The translations under genes were made by a program, and so were the position numbers. From positions 1 to 26,862 of the forward strand of contig CAZCGA010000090.1 of the NCBI GenBank assembly GCA_964498075.1: 26,862 nucleotides of DNA, read 5' to 3'. The stretch comes from CAZCGA01 sp964498075 (GTDB lineage: Bacteria > Desulfobacterota > Binatia > HRBIN30). Numbering within the stretch: the first letter of the stretch is position 1; every line of letters starts with the position of its first letter. Shown here one piece after another: positions 16,717 to 24,193 of this stretch. The notes beneath the pieces were generated by a model, which worked only from the letters and a program-made list of their open reading frames with translations, had not been told where the DNA came from and did not search any database.

Positions 16717-17146
16717 TCGATGCCGACGACGATCATGGGCGCTTTACAGCTTGTTTCAATCCACGCCGACCTCCGAAGAGGTCGGCGACGCCACTACGCG
16801 CCTTGTAGCCGAACCCGACGGTGTTTCAATCCACGCCGACCTCCGAAGAGGTCGGCGACGCGTCTTCGTGGTCGATCTCGATGGGGAGCGTGCGGTTTCA
16901 ATCCACGCCGACCTCCGAAGAGGTCGGCGACTCGATGCCGACGACGATCATGGGCGCTTTACAGCTTGTTTCAATCCACGCCGACCTCCGAAGAGGTCGG
17001 CGACGCCACTACGCGCCTTGTAGCCGAACCCGACGGTGTTTCAATCCACGCCGACCTCCGAAGAGGTCGGCGACGCGTCTTCGTGGTCGATCTCGATGGG
17101 GAGCGTGCGGTTTCAATCCACGCCGACCTCCGAAGAGGTCGGCGAC
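16717..17146. repeat. Tandem duplication of three spacer-repeat units
   Basis: Two adjacent 215-bp blocks, 16717-16931 and 16932-17146, are identical: spacers of 36, 33 and 35 bp, each followed by a repeat. This is expected from unequal recombination between repeats, or it may be an assembly artefact. Confidence 0.95.
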
Positions 17147-17714
17147 CCCCCAACGCTGGCCTTGGTGCGTTATTATCTAGAGTTTCAATCCACGCCGACC
17201 TCCGAAGAGGTCGGCGACGCTGCCGCGTTCGAGTTGAATACACAGGTTGCGGTGTTTCAATCCACGCCGACCTCCGAAGAGGTCGGCGACGTGCATCACG
17301 GTTGGCGACTTCTCGTGCTGTACGGTTTCAATCCACGCCGACCTCCGAAGAGGTCGGCGACCGCAGATCACACGGCGGGAGCCGAGTAGGCGCAGGTTTC
17401 AATCCACGCCGACCTCCGAAGAGGTCGGCGACCCGTCCCCAGCGCCGGCCTCCGGGGATACCTTGGTTTCAATCCACGCCGACCTCCGAAGAGGTCGGCG
17501 ACCATCAGGTCGCCGTGGTGCTCGCTGGCTCGTTTGGTTTCAATCCACGCCGACCTCCGAAGAGGTCGGCGACGTGCGCGCTCCCACGCGTCACGCGCTG
17601 TGTTAGTGTTTCAATCCACGCCGACCTCCGAAGAGGTCGGCGACGTCGTAGTCGAACACAGGCCACCGGGCCGAATGGTTTCAATCCACGCCGACCTCCG
17701 AAGAGGTCGGCGAC

Positions 17715-17896
17715 TGCGCCCATGCAAGTCTGCGAAAACACAGATCTCCGGGCCGCGGGGGCGCGAACCGCAGCGCGGAGCGCATCGGCTCCGTCGCCTT
17801 CGAATCGATCGGCGAGTTCATTGCGTGGTTCTTCAAAGTGAATTCCACCTGCGCGAAGCTCCCGCGTTTTTATGATCACTGTAGGTTCGCGGAGTC
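17715..17896 (-). promoter_or_regulatory. CRISPR leader
   Basis: The 182 bp between the cas2 stop and the leader-proximal repeat, read on the minus strand. It should hold the array promoter and the integration signal used by Cas1-Cas2. An AT-rich patch (TTTTTATGATCA on the plus strand, about 17868-17879) stands out from the GC-rich surroundings. I cannot assign the -35 and -10 boxes. Confidence 0.72.
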
Positions 17897-18187
17897 CTAC
17901 GCAAGCAGGGGGCCATCCACATCCAGAGGCTTCCGCACACCGTGGTGCTCGGTTTTGAGCGCATCGTCAGCGCTGAGAAAGTAGAACCGCAGACTGTCTT
18001 CATCTGGATCGAGGATCGACAGCAGCTTGTCGCGCAACCGCACCCATTCGCGATCGCCGACCGAACACTCGAATACCGACCACTGCACCCGCACGCCGAA
18101 GCTCTTGCACGTCTGTGCCACCTTGCGGAGGCGACGCCGGCCCTCTTTGTCGAGCGTCGACACGTCGTAGGTAACCACGATCCTCAT
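17897..18187 (-). CDS. cas2: CRISPR-associated endoribonuclease-fold protein Cas2
   Basis: 96 residues from ATG 18187. MRIVVTYDVST is the standard Cas2 opening with the conserved Asp, followed by GRRRLRKVAQTCKSFGVRVQWSVFEC and the C-terminal DSLRFYFLS strand. Cas2 dimers bridge two Cas1 dimers to form the integrase that inserts new spacers. The frame open further upstream overlaps cas1 and has no homology, so the later ATG is used. It lies 14 bp after the cas1 stop and is the last gene before the leader, the usual place. Confidence 0.97.
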   Translation of the reverse strand: MRIVVTYDVSTLDKEGRRRLRKVAQTCKSFGVRVQWSVFECSVGDREWVRLRDKLLSILDPDEDSLRFYFLSADDALKTEHHGVRKPLDVDGPLLA

Positions 18188-18201
18188 TGCGCCACCTGCG
18201 G

Positions 18202-19230
18202 CTACTTCAGGAGGAACGGAGGATACTGTTCCAGGTCGCCCCGCAGCGTGCGCGCGAGCAGACGCGCCTGGATGTGCGGTACAACAGCCCACGTCGTCCC
18301 TTCGCCAGTGGTTGGATGCTTCAGCTCTTCTTGCTTGCGCTTCTGATAGGCGACCAAGAAGGTCTTGCGCGTCGTCTCATCCATCTCCACCGCGGCCGTA
18401 TCGCGTGTGGTGAATCCGCTCCCGTTCACTTGCCCAAGATTGATCAGCGATAAGACCAGACGATCGACGACCACACTGCGCAGCTCTTCCATCAGGTCGA
18501 GCGCCAGCGACGGCCTGCCCGGGCGGTCGCGATGAAGGAACCCGACCGCACCATCGAGGCCGGCAGCGGTCGCGGCAGCGAGGCAGTCGTTCAGCAGCAA
18601 CGCGTAGCCAAAGGACAGCATCGCGTTCACCGGATTTCTCGCCGGCCGGCGCGTCCGACTCGAGAAGGTGAAGCTCCCGTCCGAGAGAATGAGATGATCG
18701 AAGACGCCAAAGTAGCGGGCAGCGGCATCGCCCTCCAGGCCGCGGATCACATCCGCATCCTGACTCGCGAGCAGGCTCGGCGCCAGGCGCGCCAAGTGAT
18801 TGATGGCATCACCGATGGCTGCGGCACCGTCCCGGTCTGGCCGATCGCGGACTGCGCGCTGGAGCACCGAGCGGCTATTGGCGATCTTTCCGGCTACAAA
18901 CGCCCGGCTCAGCGCTGCCGTAGCCTTCGGATCATCCGCGGCGCGATATTGCGCGCGCCGCAACAGCACGTTGCCACTGAGCGGACCTTCCACGCGTGCG
19001 AGGAAGCGCCCCGTCGCCGATAGAAACGCCACGCTGATTCCGGCCTCGACACATGCCGCCATCAATTCGGGGCTGACGCCGGCCCAACCGAAGCAGACGA
19101 TACTGCTCAGGTGATGCAGCGGCACCTGCATGCGCACGGCGCCCTCGACCTTCACGATCGCGCTTTCGCCGCTCTTTGAAACGTATGCACCTTCGCTGGT
19201 GACGTAGAGGGTGTTGTGAAGATTGGTCAT
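18202..19230 (-). CDS. cas1: CRISPR-associated integrase Cas1 (I-C type)
   Basis: 342 residues, normal length for I-C Cas1. The N-terminal beta domain begins NTLYVTSEGAYVSK; the catalytic domain carries the metal ligands E166 (RGLEGDAAARYF), H233 (GFLHRDRPGRPS) and D245 (LALDLMEELR). It integrates spacer DNA next to the leader together with Cas2, and Cas4 trims the prespacer. ATG 19230 is followed at once by family sequence. Unlike in typical operons, it does not directly follow cas4: a 636-bp stretch with an oppositely oriented toxin-antitoxin pair intervenes, so cas1-cas2 need either read-through or their own promoter within about 19231-19315. Confidence 0.97.
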   Translation of the reverse strand: MTNLHNTLYVTSEGAYVSKSGESAIVKVEGAVRMQVPLHHLSSIVCFGWAGVSPELMAACVEAGISVAFLSATGRFLARVEGPLSGNVLLRRAQYRAADDPKATAALSRAFVAGKIANSRSVLQRAVRDRPDRDGAAAIGDAINHLARLAPSLLASQDADVIRGLEGDAAARYFGVFDHLILSDGSFTFSSRTRRPARNPVNAMLSFGYALLLNDCLAAATAAGLDGAVGFLHRDRPGRPSLALDLMEELRSVVVDRLVLSLINLGQVNGSGFTTRDTAAVEMDETTRKTFLVAYQKRKQEELKHPTTGEGTTWAVVPHIQARLLARTLRGDLEQYPPFLLK

Positions 19231-19315
19231 ACAGATGGCAGCGGCTCGCTGTTGGTCACAACCGGTTGCTGATTTGCGCTCCGGCGTCTAGGATCGCCGC
19301 GGTGGGGAGATGTGA

Positions 19316-19555
19316 ATGAAGACTTCCGCCAGGAGCATCCTGAACGCCGCGCTCCGGCTGCCCGAGCCGGATCAAGTTGAGCTCGCCACCGAGCTACTCG
19401 CCCACCTCGAAGGGGCACCCGAGGAAGAGGTCGATGCGGCGTGGGCCGCCGAAATCGAACGCCGCACACGGGAGATCGAGCGCGGTGCCGTGAAGCCCGT
19501 GTCGTGGTCAGCCGTGAAGCGGGCGGCGGTGCGCCGCCGCCGTGCCAAGAGCTAG
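19316..19555 (+). CDS. Addiction module antitoxin (unstable antitoxin family)
   Basis: 79 residues. LRLPEPDQVELATELLAHL, then DAAWAAEIERRTREIERGAVKPVSW, is the pattern of the short unstable antitoxins (TIGR02574-like) paired with ParE/RelE toxins. It should bind and neutralise the toxin and may repress its own promoter. ATG 19316 follows GGGGAG at a good distance. Its last codons overlap the toxin start by 14 bp, so the two are coupled. It is encoded on the plus strand, against the cas genes on both sides; its promoter must lie within the 85 bp up to the cas1 start. Confidence 0.88.
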   Translation: MKTSARSILNAALRLPEPDQVELATELLAHLEGAPEEEVDAAWAAEIERRTREIERGAVKPVSWSAVKRAAVRRRRAKS

Positions 19556-19850
19556 TCTCGCCTTTCATCCGGCGGCAGCCGCCGAATACGCGGAGGCCTT
19601 TCGCTGGTACGACGAACGCGGCGCGGAACTCGGAACTGCCTTCGTGGACGAAGTCAGCCGCGTCTTGCGGCTCATTCGCGAAACCCCGGATCGCTGGCCA
19701 AGGTACGGCACTCGGCACCGCCGCCTGCTGGTCCGGCGTTTTCCCTACTCGTTGATCTACCTGGCTACCGCGGCGCGCATTTGGATCGTGGCCGTGGCAC
19801 ACACCAGCCGCAGACCTGGATACTGGCGTACGCGGCGCGTACGGGCGTGA
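19542..19850 (+). CDS. ParE/RelE superfamily toxin
   Basis: 102 residues from GTG 19542, inside the 3' end of the antitoxin gene. LAFHPAAAAEYAEAFRWYDER, then FVDEVSRVLRLIRETPDRWP, RRLLVRRFPYSLIYL and the C-terminal IWIVAVAHTSRRPGYW are the four typical stretches of the ParE-like RelE fold. Members either poison DNA gyrase or cleave mRNA; FPYSLIYL and AHTSRRPGYW fit the ParE side better, though target assignment is inference. It ends 16 bp before the cas4 stop, facing it. Transcription of the cas operon would be antisense to the whole toxin-antitoxin message. Confidence 0.88.
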   Translation: MPRASLAFHPAAAAEYAEAFRWYDERGAELGTAFVDEVSRVLRLIRETPDRWPRYGTRHRRLLVRRFPYSLIYLATAARIWIVAVAHTSRRPGYWRTRRVRA

Positions 19851-19866
19851 TCGCCAACGCGAGTTG

Positions 19867-20532
19867 CTAAGACCTGACATCGTGGCTCCCTGCGCTGACG
19901 CCGAGCGCGCGCGACAGGTCACGGGCGGCGGTACCTGGCGCGACGCCGCTGAGCTCCGGAAGACACAACTCATGCAGCGAGCAGTTGCCGCACTTTGGCA
20001 ACAGGAGCGCCGGTGGGGTTTCCTGCCGCGCAACCAGCTTGTGGTAGCGAGCCGCAGCGGCGATGGTCTCTGCGCGCAACGCCTCATCGATCGCAACGTC
20101 GAGTCGGCGCTTCGATGCTGCATAGTAGAGCGCGCCGCGCGGCACCGGCACACCGACCATCTCTTCAAGGCACATCGCTTGAGCACACACCTGCACCTCG
20201 TCGTGCAGCCAGCGTCTGCGCTTCCCGCGTTTGTATTCGACCGGAAACGGTTGCCAACGCCCCGGCTGATTCGGCATTGCATGGAACTCCACGACATCGG
20301 CCTTCCCGATCAGTCGGAGCTGCTCCGATCGCAGCGGCACCGCGCGCTCGATCCGAACGCCGGGGCGCTGCTCCAACGCGGGCAGATCAACCCGCTCGTG
20401 GAGCAGCTGGCCCTGCGTAGTGAGTGCGTTCTCCGCCCAGATTTGCTCGACATGAATGAGCGCGCACTGGCGTTCACAGAAGAGTAGGTGCTGGAGGCCG
20501 GAAAGGGGCAGGAAGTCGTCGTCGCTGTACAT
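19867..20532 (-). CDS. cas4: CRISPR-associated exonuclease Cas4
   Basis: 221 residues from ATG 20532. The Fe-S cluster cysteines are the N-terminal FCERQCALIH (C19 or C23) and the C-terminal CGNCSLHELC (C181, C184, C190). The RecB-like nuclease core shows GKADVVEF (D79), PVEYKRGK (E99, K101) and DEVQVCAQAMCLEE (Q114). Cas4 trims prespacers and checks for the PAM so that Cas1-Cas2 insert them the right way. Its ATG shares a base with the cas3 stop (TGATG), which indicates coupled translation. A longer open frame upstream overlaps cas3 and has no family sequence. It converges with the toxin gene 16 bp downstream. Confidence 0.96.
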   Translation of the reverse strand: MYSDDDFLPLSGLQHLLFCERQCALIHVEQIWAENALTTQGQLLHERVDLPALEQRPGVRIERAVPLRSEQLRLIGKADVVEFHAMPNQPGRWQPFPVEYKRGKRRRWLHDEVQVCAQAMCLEEMVGVPVPRGALYYAASKRRLDVAIDEALRAETIAAAARYHKLVARQETPPALLLPKCGNCSLHELCLPELSGVAPGTAARDLSRALGVSAGSHDVRS

Positions 20533-22790
20533 CACACTATCAGCGCCTCGGCGTCGCTCATGAAACTCTGCAGACGAAGCACACCCGCCATGTAGCCAAG
20601 GAACTCGGGATCGTATTCGTAGTCCCAACTGTAGATACCGGTACGTCCAGGCAAGGGAGCAAGGGCGAGTTTCTCGATCTTGGTCGCCCACAGCTGAACG
20701 CTGCCGAGCAAGAGCTCGTTGAAACTAACAGGTCGCCGCTCGGCAATCCGTTTCTTGAGCTGCTCGTACACGACGACAAGCCGTGTCTCTGCGTCGATCA
20801 CACGACCCCGTCGCTTGGCCTCGGGATAGTCACGCGCCGCTTCTGCCTTCGCAAGCTCATCGGCGCCGAGACCGCCCCGGATTGAGAGTTCATCGATCAT
20901 AGCCTTGGTTACGACGTTGGCCGGGCTCGTACGGTTAAACTCATCCGTGGCCAGCAGGCGGCGCAGCACATCCGCTGAGACGCGTGCCGCAGGATGCTGC
21001 GTGATTCCCACATCGTCGAGCGCAAAGTCATAAACCACACCACCACCGTCAGCATCATATTCCCCATGGCGATTGACCCTGCCGCCGACCTGAATGGTTG
21101 ACGCAGCGGCGAAACGCTCGCGAAGCGCGCAGCGGAAAGACAAGTCGACACCCGCTTCAACGCAACTCGTGGCGACAAGCGTCCAGCCGTCGTCTCGGCG
21201 CACCTTGAGTCGAGACTCCACTCGCTCAAAGACGCGGGCGCGATCCCGGGGCGTGAGCGCCGTGGAAAGGTGGAGCGCATCCAGGCGAGCGTCTCGCATG
21301 GTCTTGGCGACGACCGCCGCGCCCTGCACGGTGTTCAGGATCACCAAGCGCGGGCCTGGCGTGGCTTCTACTCTAGTCACCAGTTCGTTTACCGTCATCA
21401 CAGCGCCCGCCAGAGGCTCGTATCGCACACGATGTCGCTCCGCAGCCAAGACGTCCGTCGCCTGGACCGCGGGAAGTAACTCCGGCAGCTGCTTCGGCTC
21501 GCCGACGATCTCTTCGCGCTCCCAAAAGCGCGTCAGGGACCCGCTGGCGAAGACGACCAGACAACCCCAGTCGGCGGCCAATTCCCGCAGCCATCTCCAG
21601 TTCTGCGGCCAGAGCTTCGTAGGAAGGGCAGCGTGGGCTTCATCCAGAAAAATTGCGCTGCCCGGCAGGGCATGGAGCTTCCGCAAAGTCGCCGGGTCAC
21701 ACGCAGCAAGTGTTTCGAAGAAGCTGACGGCTGTAGTGAGCACCACGGGAGCGCGCCAGAGGACGGCGAGATCCCGGTCGCTCTGCTCGTCGAAGTCGGC
21801 CCGGTGGTGATGCTCGACAACCACAGTCTCTGGATTTTCCCCAGGGAGAACCAGCGCCTCACGCAAGCGTTTGGCCGTCTGGGTCAGAATGTTCGTGTAC
21901 GGTGCAACGACGATCAGACGCCGAAGGCCGTCCTCCTGTGCTCGACGGATCAGATATGCAGCGACGGCAGTTGTCTTTCCCAGACCGACCGGACCTTCAC
22001 ACGCAGCCATCGGCTCTTCGATGCGGGCGTTCAAACACGCCTCAAAGAACGCGGCCCTGCGGTGGTTCCGCGCTTGTTCAGCCTCAGTCCGACCGGCCGG
22101 CAAAGTGCGCACGTATTGGCAGAGCGCGTCCAACCGCTCGGACCAACGTGGTGCCAGCGCTGGCGGAGGGAGTCGCCCCGTATCGAAGAACGCAGCGTCG
22201 GTGTGGTCAGCATCTACCAGGCACGAGAGCGCAACCCGCATCACTAGGCCATGCACCGGTCGCCTCCGCTCCGCCCGGCATTGCCCAACGACCGATTCGT
22301 GGAGCTCCAAATAGTCGCGCAGATTGGCGTCCGTCTGCGCAATCTGGTCTTGGTGACGGTCCCAGCTGTCATCGTCGCGCCGCCGGCCGCGCAGGCGCCA
22401 GCCGATGTTGTCGGGATTGAAATGCGTCTGATTCCTTGGGAGACCCGGCGCATGGTGGGCGCGCACCAACCATGCGGCCATCCAATCTTGTGCGGCGGAC
22501 AGATGAGCAACGCCCGCGTCGATGTGGTCCCACTTGAGCCTGCAAAAGCGGCCGTTGCCCAACGCGGCCTGATTGTCGGGGTCGAGCTTCCCGAGATCGT
22601 GGAACGTCGCCGCTGCGTCGATCGCGCCTAGGAACCCGGGCGGCGACTTGCTGGCATAGCGAAGCATCGCCTCCGCCCGCTCAACCGCTCCACGCCGCAC
22701 AGCCTCAATGTGACGCGCGTAAGGGTCGGCCTCCGCATCCGCGTGTCGGGCCGAGTGTGCGAGAGGAATTTGCCGACCTCGTTGAGGCAT
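20532..22790 (-). CDS. cas3: CRISPR-associated nuclease-helicase Cas3
   Basis: 752 residues, HD nuclease fused to a superfamily 2 helicase. HD motifs: FHDLGKLD (H64, D65), then H89 in DHIDAG and HH at 112-113. Helicase motifs: Walker A GPVGLGKTT (266-274), DEAH box LDEAH (383-386), motif III as SGS (416-418), motif VI QVGGRVNRHG (567-576). It is recruited by Cascade to bound target DNA, unwinds it and degrades the displaced strand. It begins six bases after the cas7 stop and overlaps cas4. In standard I-C loci cas3 comes first; here it lies between cas7 and cas4. All catalytic motifs are present, so it should be active. Confidence 0.97.
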   Translation of the reverse strand: MPQRGRQIPLAHSARHADAEADPYARHIEAVRRGAVERAEAMLRYASKSPPGFLGAIDAAATFHDLGKLDPDNQAALGNGRFCRLKWDHIDAGVAHLSAAQDWMAAWLVRAHHAPGLPRNQTHFNPDNIGWRLRGRRRDDDSWDRHQDQIAQTDANLRDYLELHESVVGQCRAERRRPVHGLVMRVALSCLVDADHTDAAFFDTGRLPPPALAPRWSERLDALCQYVRTLPAGRTEAEQARNHRRAAFFEACLNARIEEPMAACEGPVGLGKTTAVAAYLIRRAQEDGLRRLIVVAPYTNILTQTAKRLREALVLPGENPETVVVEHHHRADFDEQSDRDLAVLWRAPVVLTTAVSFFETLAACDPATLRKLHALPGSAIFLDEAHAALPTKLWPQNWRWLRELAADWGCLVVFASGSLTRFWEREEIVGEPKQLPELLPAVQATDVLAAERHRVRYEPLAGAVMTVNELVTRVEATPGPRLVILNTVQGAAVVAKTMRDARLDALHLSTALTPRDRARVFERVESRLKVRRDDGWTLVATSCVEAGVDLSFRCALRERFAAASTIQVGGRVNRHGEYDADGGGVVYDFALDDVGITQHPAARVSADVLRRLLATDEFNRTSPANVVTKAMIDELSIRGGLGADELAKAEAARDYPEAKRRGRVIDAETRLVVVYEQLKKRIAERRPVSFNELLLGSVQLWATKIEKLALAPLPGRTGIYSWDYEYDPEFLGYMAGVLRLQSFMSDAEALIV

Positions 22791-22796
22791 CGCTGT

Positions 22797-23714
22797 TCAG
22801 GTCCACTCTTTCGTGCAGAGGTCTTCGAAGCTCGCCAGCCGGTCGCGCACCTCCTTTGGCAACTCTCTTGGGATCTCGTATTCGTCGACGGAGTTGGAAG
22901 GTTCGTCGGGGCTGCCCTTCGTTTTCGTTGGTGCTAGCGCATCGAGAATCAACGAGTCCGGACATGATCCCAAAGGTGACTTGTGTTCCGCGTACCAAGC
23001 GTGGCGCACTTCGACGAACGTTCGCACCGCCGAGGCCGTGCTGCGGTAGGCGTGAGGGATCAAGAATTTCATGAGATCGATATCGCGTGCCTTACAGCCG
23101 CTTTTTCTCGCCATCATGGGATTGACGAAGAACGGCATCGCGTAGACCGCGTGACGCACAACCCGCCATCCCAGCGGCGCCATGCCGCGGTCCTTTCCGG
23201 CTTCAACCCCAGCCTTGTTGGTTGTCGTCAACCGCTCGATCTCCACTGGGGCGACACTGATGCCCGGCCCAAACTGCACAACGCCAGTGCTGATGAAGTG
23301 ATCCTTCTCCCCCGGCTTGATGTCCTTGCCCTTCATGTCCTCGAGAAACGTGTTGCCGAAGATGCGACCGTCCCAGAACGCCACCGCGAACTTTTCGGCG
23401 GTCATTTCGAAAATCTCCTCGCGCTTTCGCCCACGGCTTTCCAGAATCCGGTACTCTGAGCCGTCACCATTGACTCCGAGATTCAACTTCTTTTCGGCTT
23501 CCAGCCAAACAGGCCCCTCATGGTCGGCCACAAGATCCCGCAGCTTCCGCTTGAAGGAGACAGGCGAGATCAGTCCACGGCCGTCACCGTCCAGCGTGCG
23601 AGGGTCGCTCTCGGAGTCCGGGTCACCGTTTGGGTTGCTGTGCCGCACTTCGATGATCAACACCCCTGTCGCACGGTTGAGACTGCTGCTCTTGCTGTCC
23701 TTGTCGTGTTTCAC
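22797..23714 (-). CDS. cas7: Cascade backbone subunit Cas7 (Csd2-like)
   Basis: 305 residues starting with GTG, which overlaps the cas8 stop as GTGA. The Cas7/Csd2 signature appears early: VRHSNPNGDPDSESDPRT (residues 24-40), then GRGLISPVSFKRKLRDLV. WDGRIFGNTF and GVVQFGPGISVAPVEI are the later RAMP-fold segments. Several copies coat the crRNA spacer in the Cascade complex. The tail after about residue 260, rich in Pro, Glu and Lys, is variable. Tight spacing on both sides puts it in one transcript with cas5, cas8 and cas3. Family assignment is firm; the exact subtype follows from neighbours and repeat. Confidence 0.94.
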   Translation of the reverse strand: MKHDKDSKSSSLNRATGVLIIEVRHSNPNGDPDSESDPRTLDGDGRGLISPVSFKRKLRDLVADHEGPVWLEAEKKLNLGVNGDGSEYRILESRGRKREEIFEMTAEKFAVAFWDGRIFGNTFLEDMKGKDIKPGEKDHFISTGVVQFGPGISVAPVEIERLTTTNKAGVEAGKDRGMAPLGWRVVRHAVYAMPFFVNPMMARKSGCKARDIDLMKFLIPHAYRSTASAVRTFVEVRHAWYAEHKSPLGSCPDSLILDALAPTKTKGSPDEPSNSVDEYEIPRELPKEVRDRLASFEDLCTKEWT

Positions 23715-24193
23715 GCTTCGTCCTCCTTTCCAATCGTCTTCGGGTCCTCGCGGATACCGCTGTTTTCTTCCTCACTGCTCTTGGGCAAGCCTGCGATGTA
23801 GCCTAGCAGCAGTTCGGCTCTGAACGTGTCGTCAACCACGCAGGTGGCCAGCGACGCTGCCAACTCGTCAGCCAGGGGGCTCATCTCACGTGCGTGTCGC
23901 AAGGCAACTCTGACCGCCCAGCCGCGCTGCTGTTCACCAGGCTTCTTGCTCTCCACCAGCGCATCGATCCGCTGCCGCTCGCGGCCGGCTTTCTTCGCCC
24001 AGCCGTCGTACGGCTTCCACCGGCGGCAGAGCGTCGCCAGCGCCTTGCCGGGTGCGGTTTGCGCCATCGTGAACACCTGATTGCCCAACAACGACGGTGG
24101 CACGTCCCCACCGCGGACGTCAGCGCAGTATCCGGCATGGACCGCGTCTGCCGCCGCCAGGAGTTGGCCAAGCTTGAACGCCGATTCCTTCAT
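23711..24193 (-). CDS. Cas11-like small subunit from internal start inside cas8
   Basis: The 3' third of cas8 contains a perfect nine-base Shine-Dalgarno, AAGGAGGTG (24197-24205, minus strand), three bases before an in-frame ATG at 24193. Translation from there gives 160 residues beginning MKESAFKLGQLLAA and ending at the cas8 stop. The region corresponds to the C-terminal helical part of Csd1 (AFKLGQLLAAADAVHA; RAELLLGYIAG near the end), which in studied I-C systems is also made separately as Cas11c, the subunit that lines the Cascade belly and grips DNA. Seen: the site, the ATG and the matching region. Inferred: that ribosomes use it. The codons fix KEVYM in Cas8, so the site could be partly constrained by protein sequence. 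Confidence 0.72.
   Translation of the reverse strand: MKESAFKLGQLLAAADAVHAGYCADVRGGDVPPSLLGNQVFTMAQTAPGKALATLCRRWKPYDGWAKKAGRERQRIDALVESKKPGEQQRGWAVRVALRHAREMSPLADELAASLATCVVDDTFRAELLLGYIAGLPKSSEEENSGIREDPKTIGKEDEA

Larger units (their letters stand above)
15543..17714 (-). CRISPR. Type I-C-like CRISPR array, 31 repeats, 30 spacers
   Basis: Thirty-one repeats of 37 bp, identical to one another as far as I can read, separated by spacers of 33-37 bp. On the plus strand each repeat begins GTTTCAATCCA and ends GGCGAC. Read on the minus strand it is GT, a perfect 10-bp stem closed by TTCG, then TGGATTGAAAC, the typical I-C 3' end. The cas genes and leader lie to the right, so transcription runs right to left; the repeat at 17678-17714 is leader-proximal and that at 15543-15579 the oldest. 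Spacers between 16717 and 17146 form two identical blocks of three, so 27 spacers are distinct. Even the oldest repeat is undegraded. Confidence 0.98.

Noticed and set aside
15456..17841. Several long frames inside the CRISPR array
   Set aside because: They are translations of the repeat in different frames (FNPRRPPKRSAT, VSIHADLRRGRR, FQSTPTSEEVGD) and not proteins.
19227..20297. 356-residue minus-strand frame covering cas4 and the TA genes
   Set aside because: It is out of frame with cas4, antisense to the TA pair and shows no family motifs.
20533..20691. Longer N-terminus for cas4
   Set aside because: Those codons lie inside cas3 in another frame; Cas4 homology begins at the ATG that overlaps the cas3 stop.
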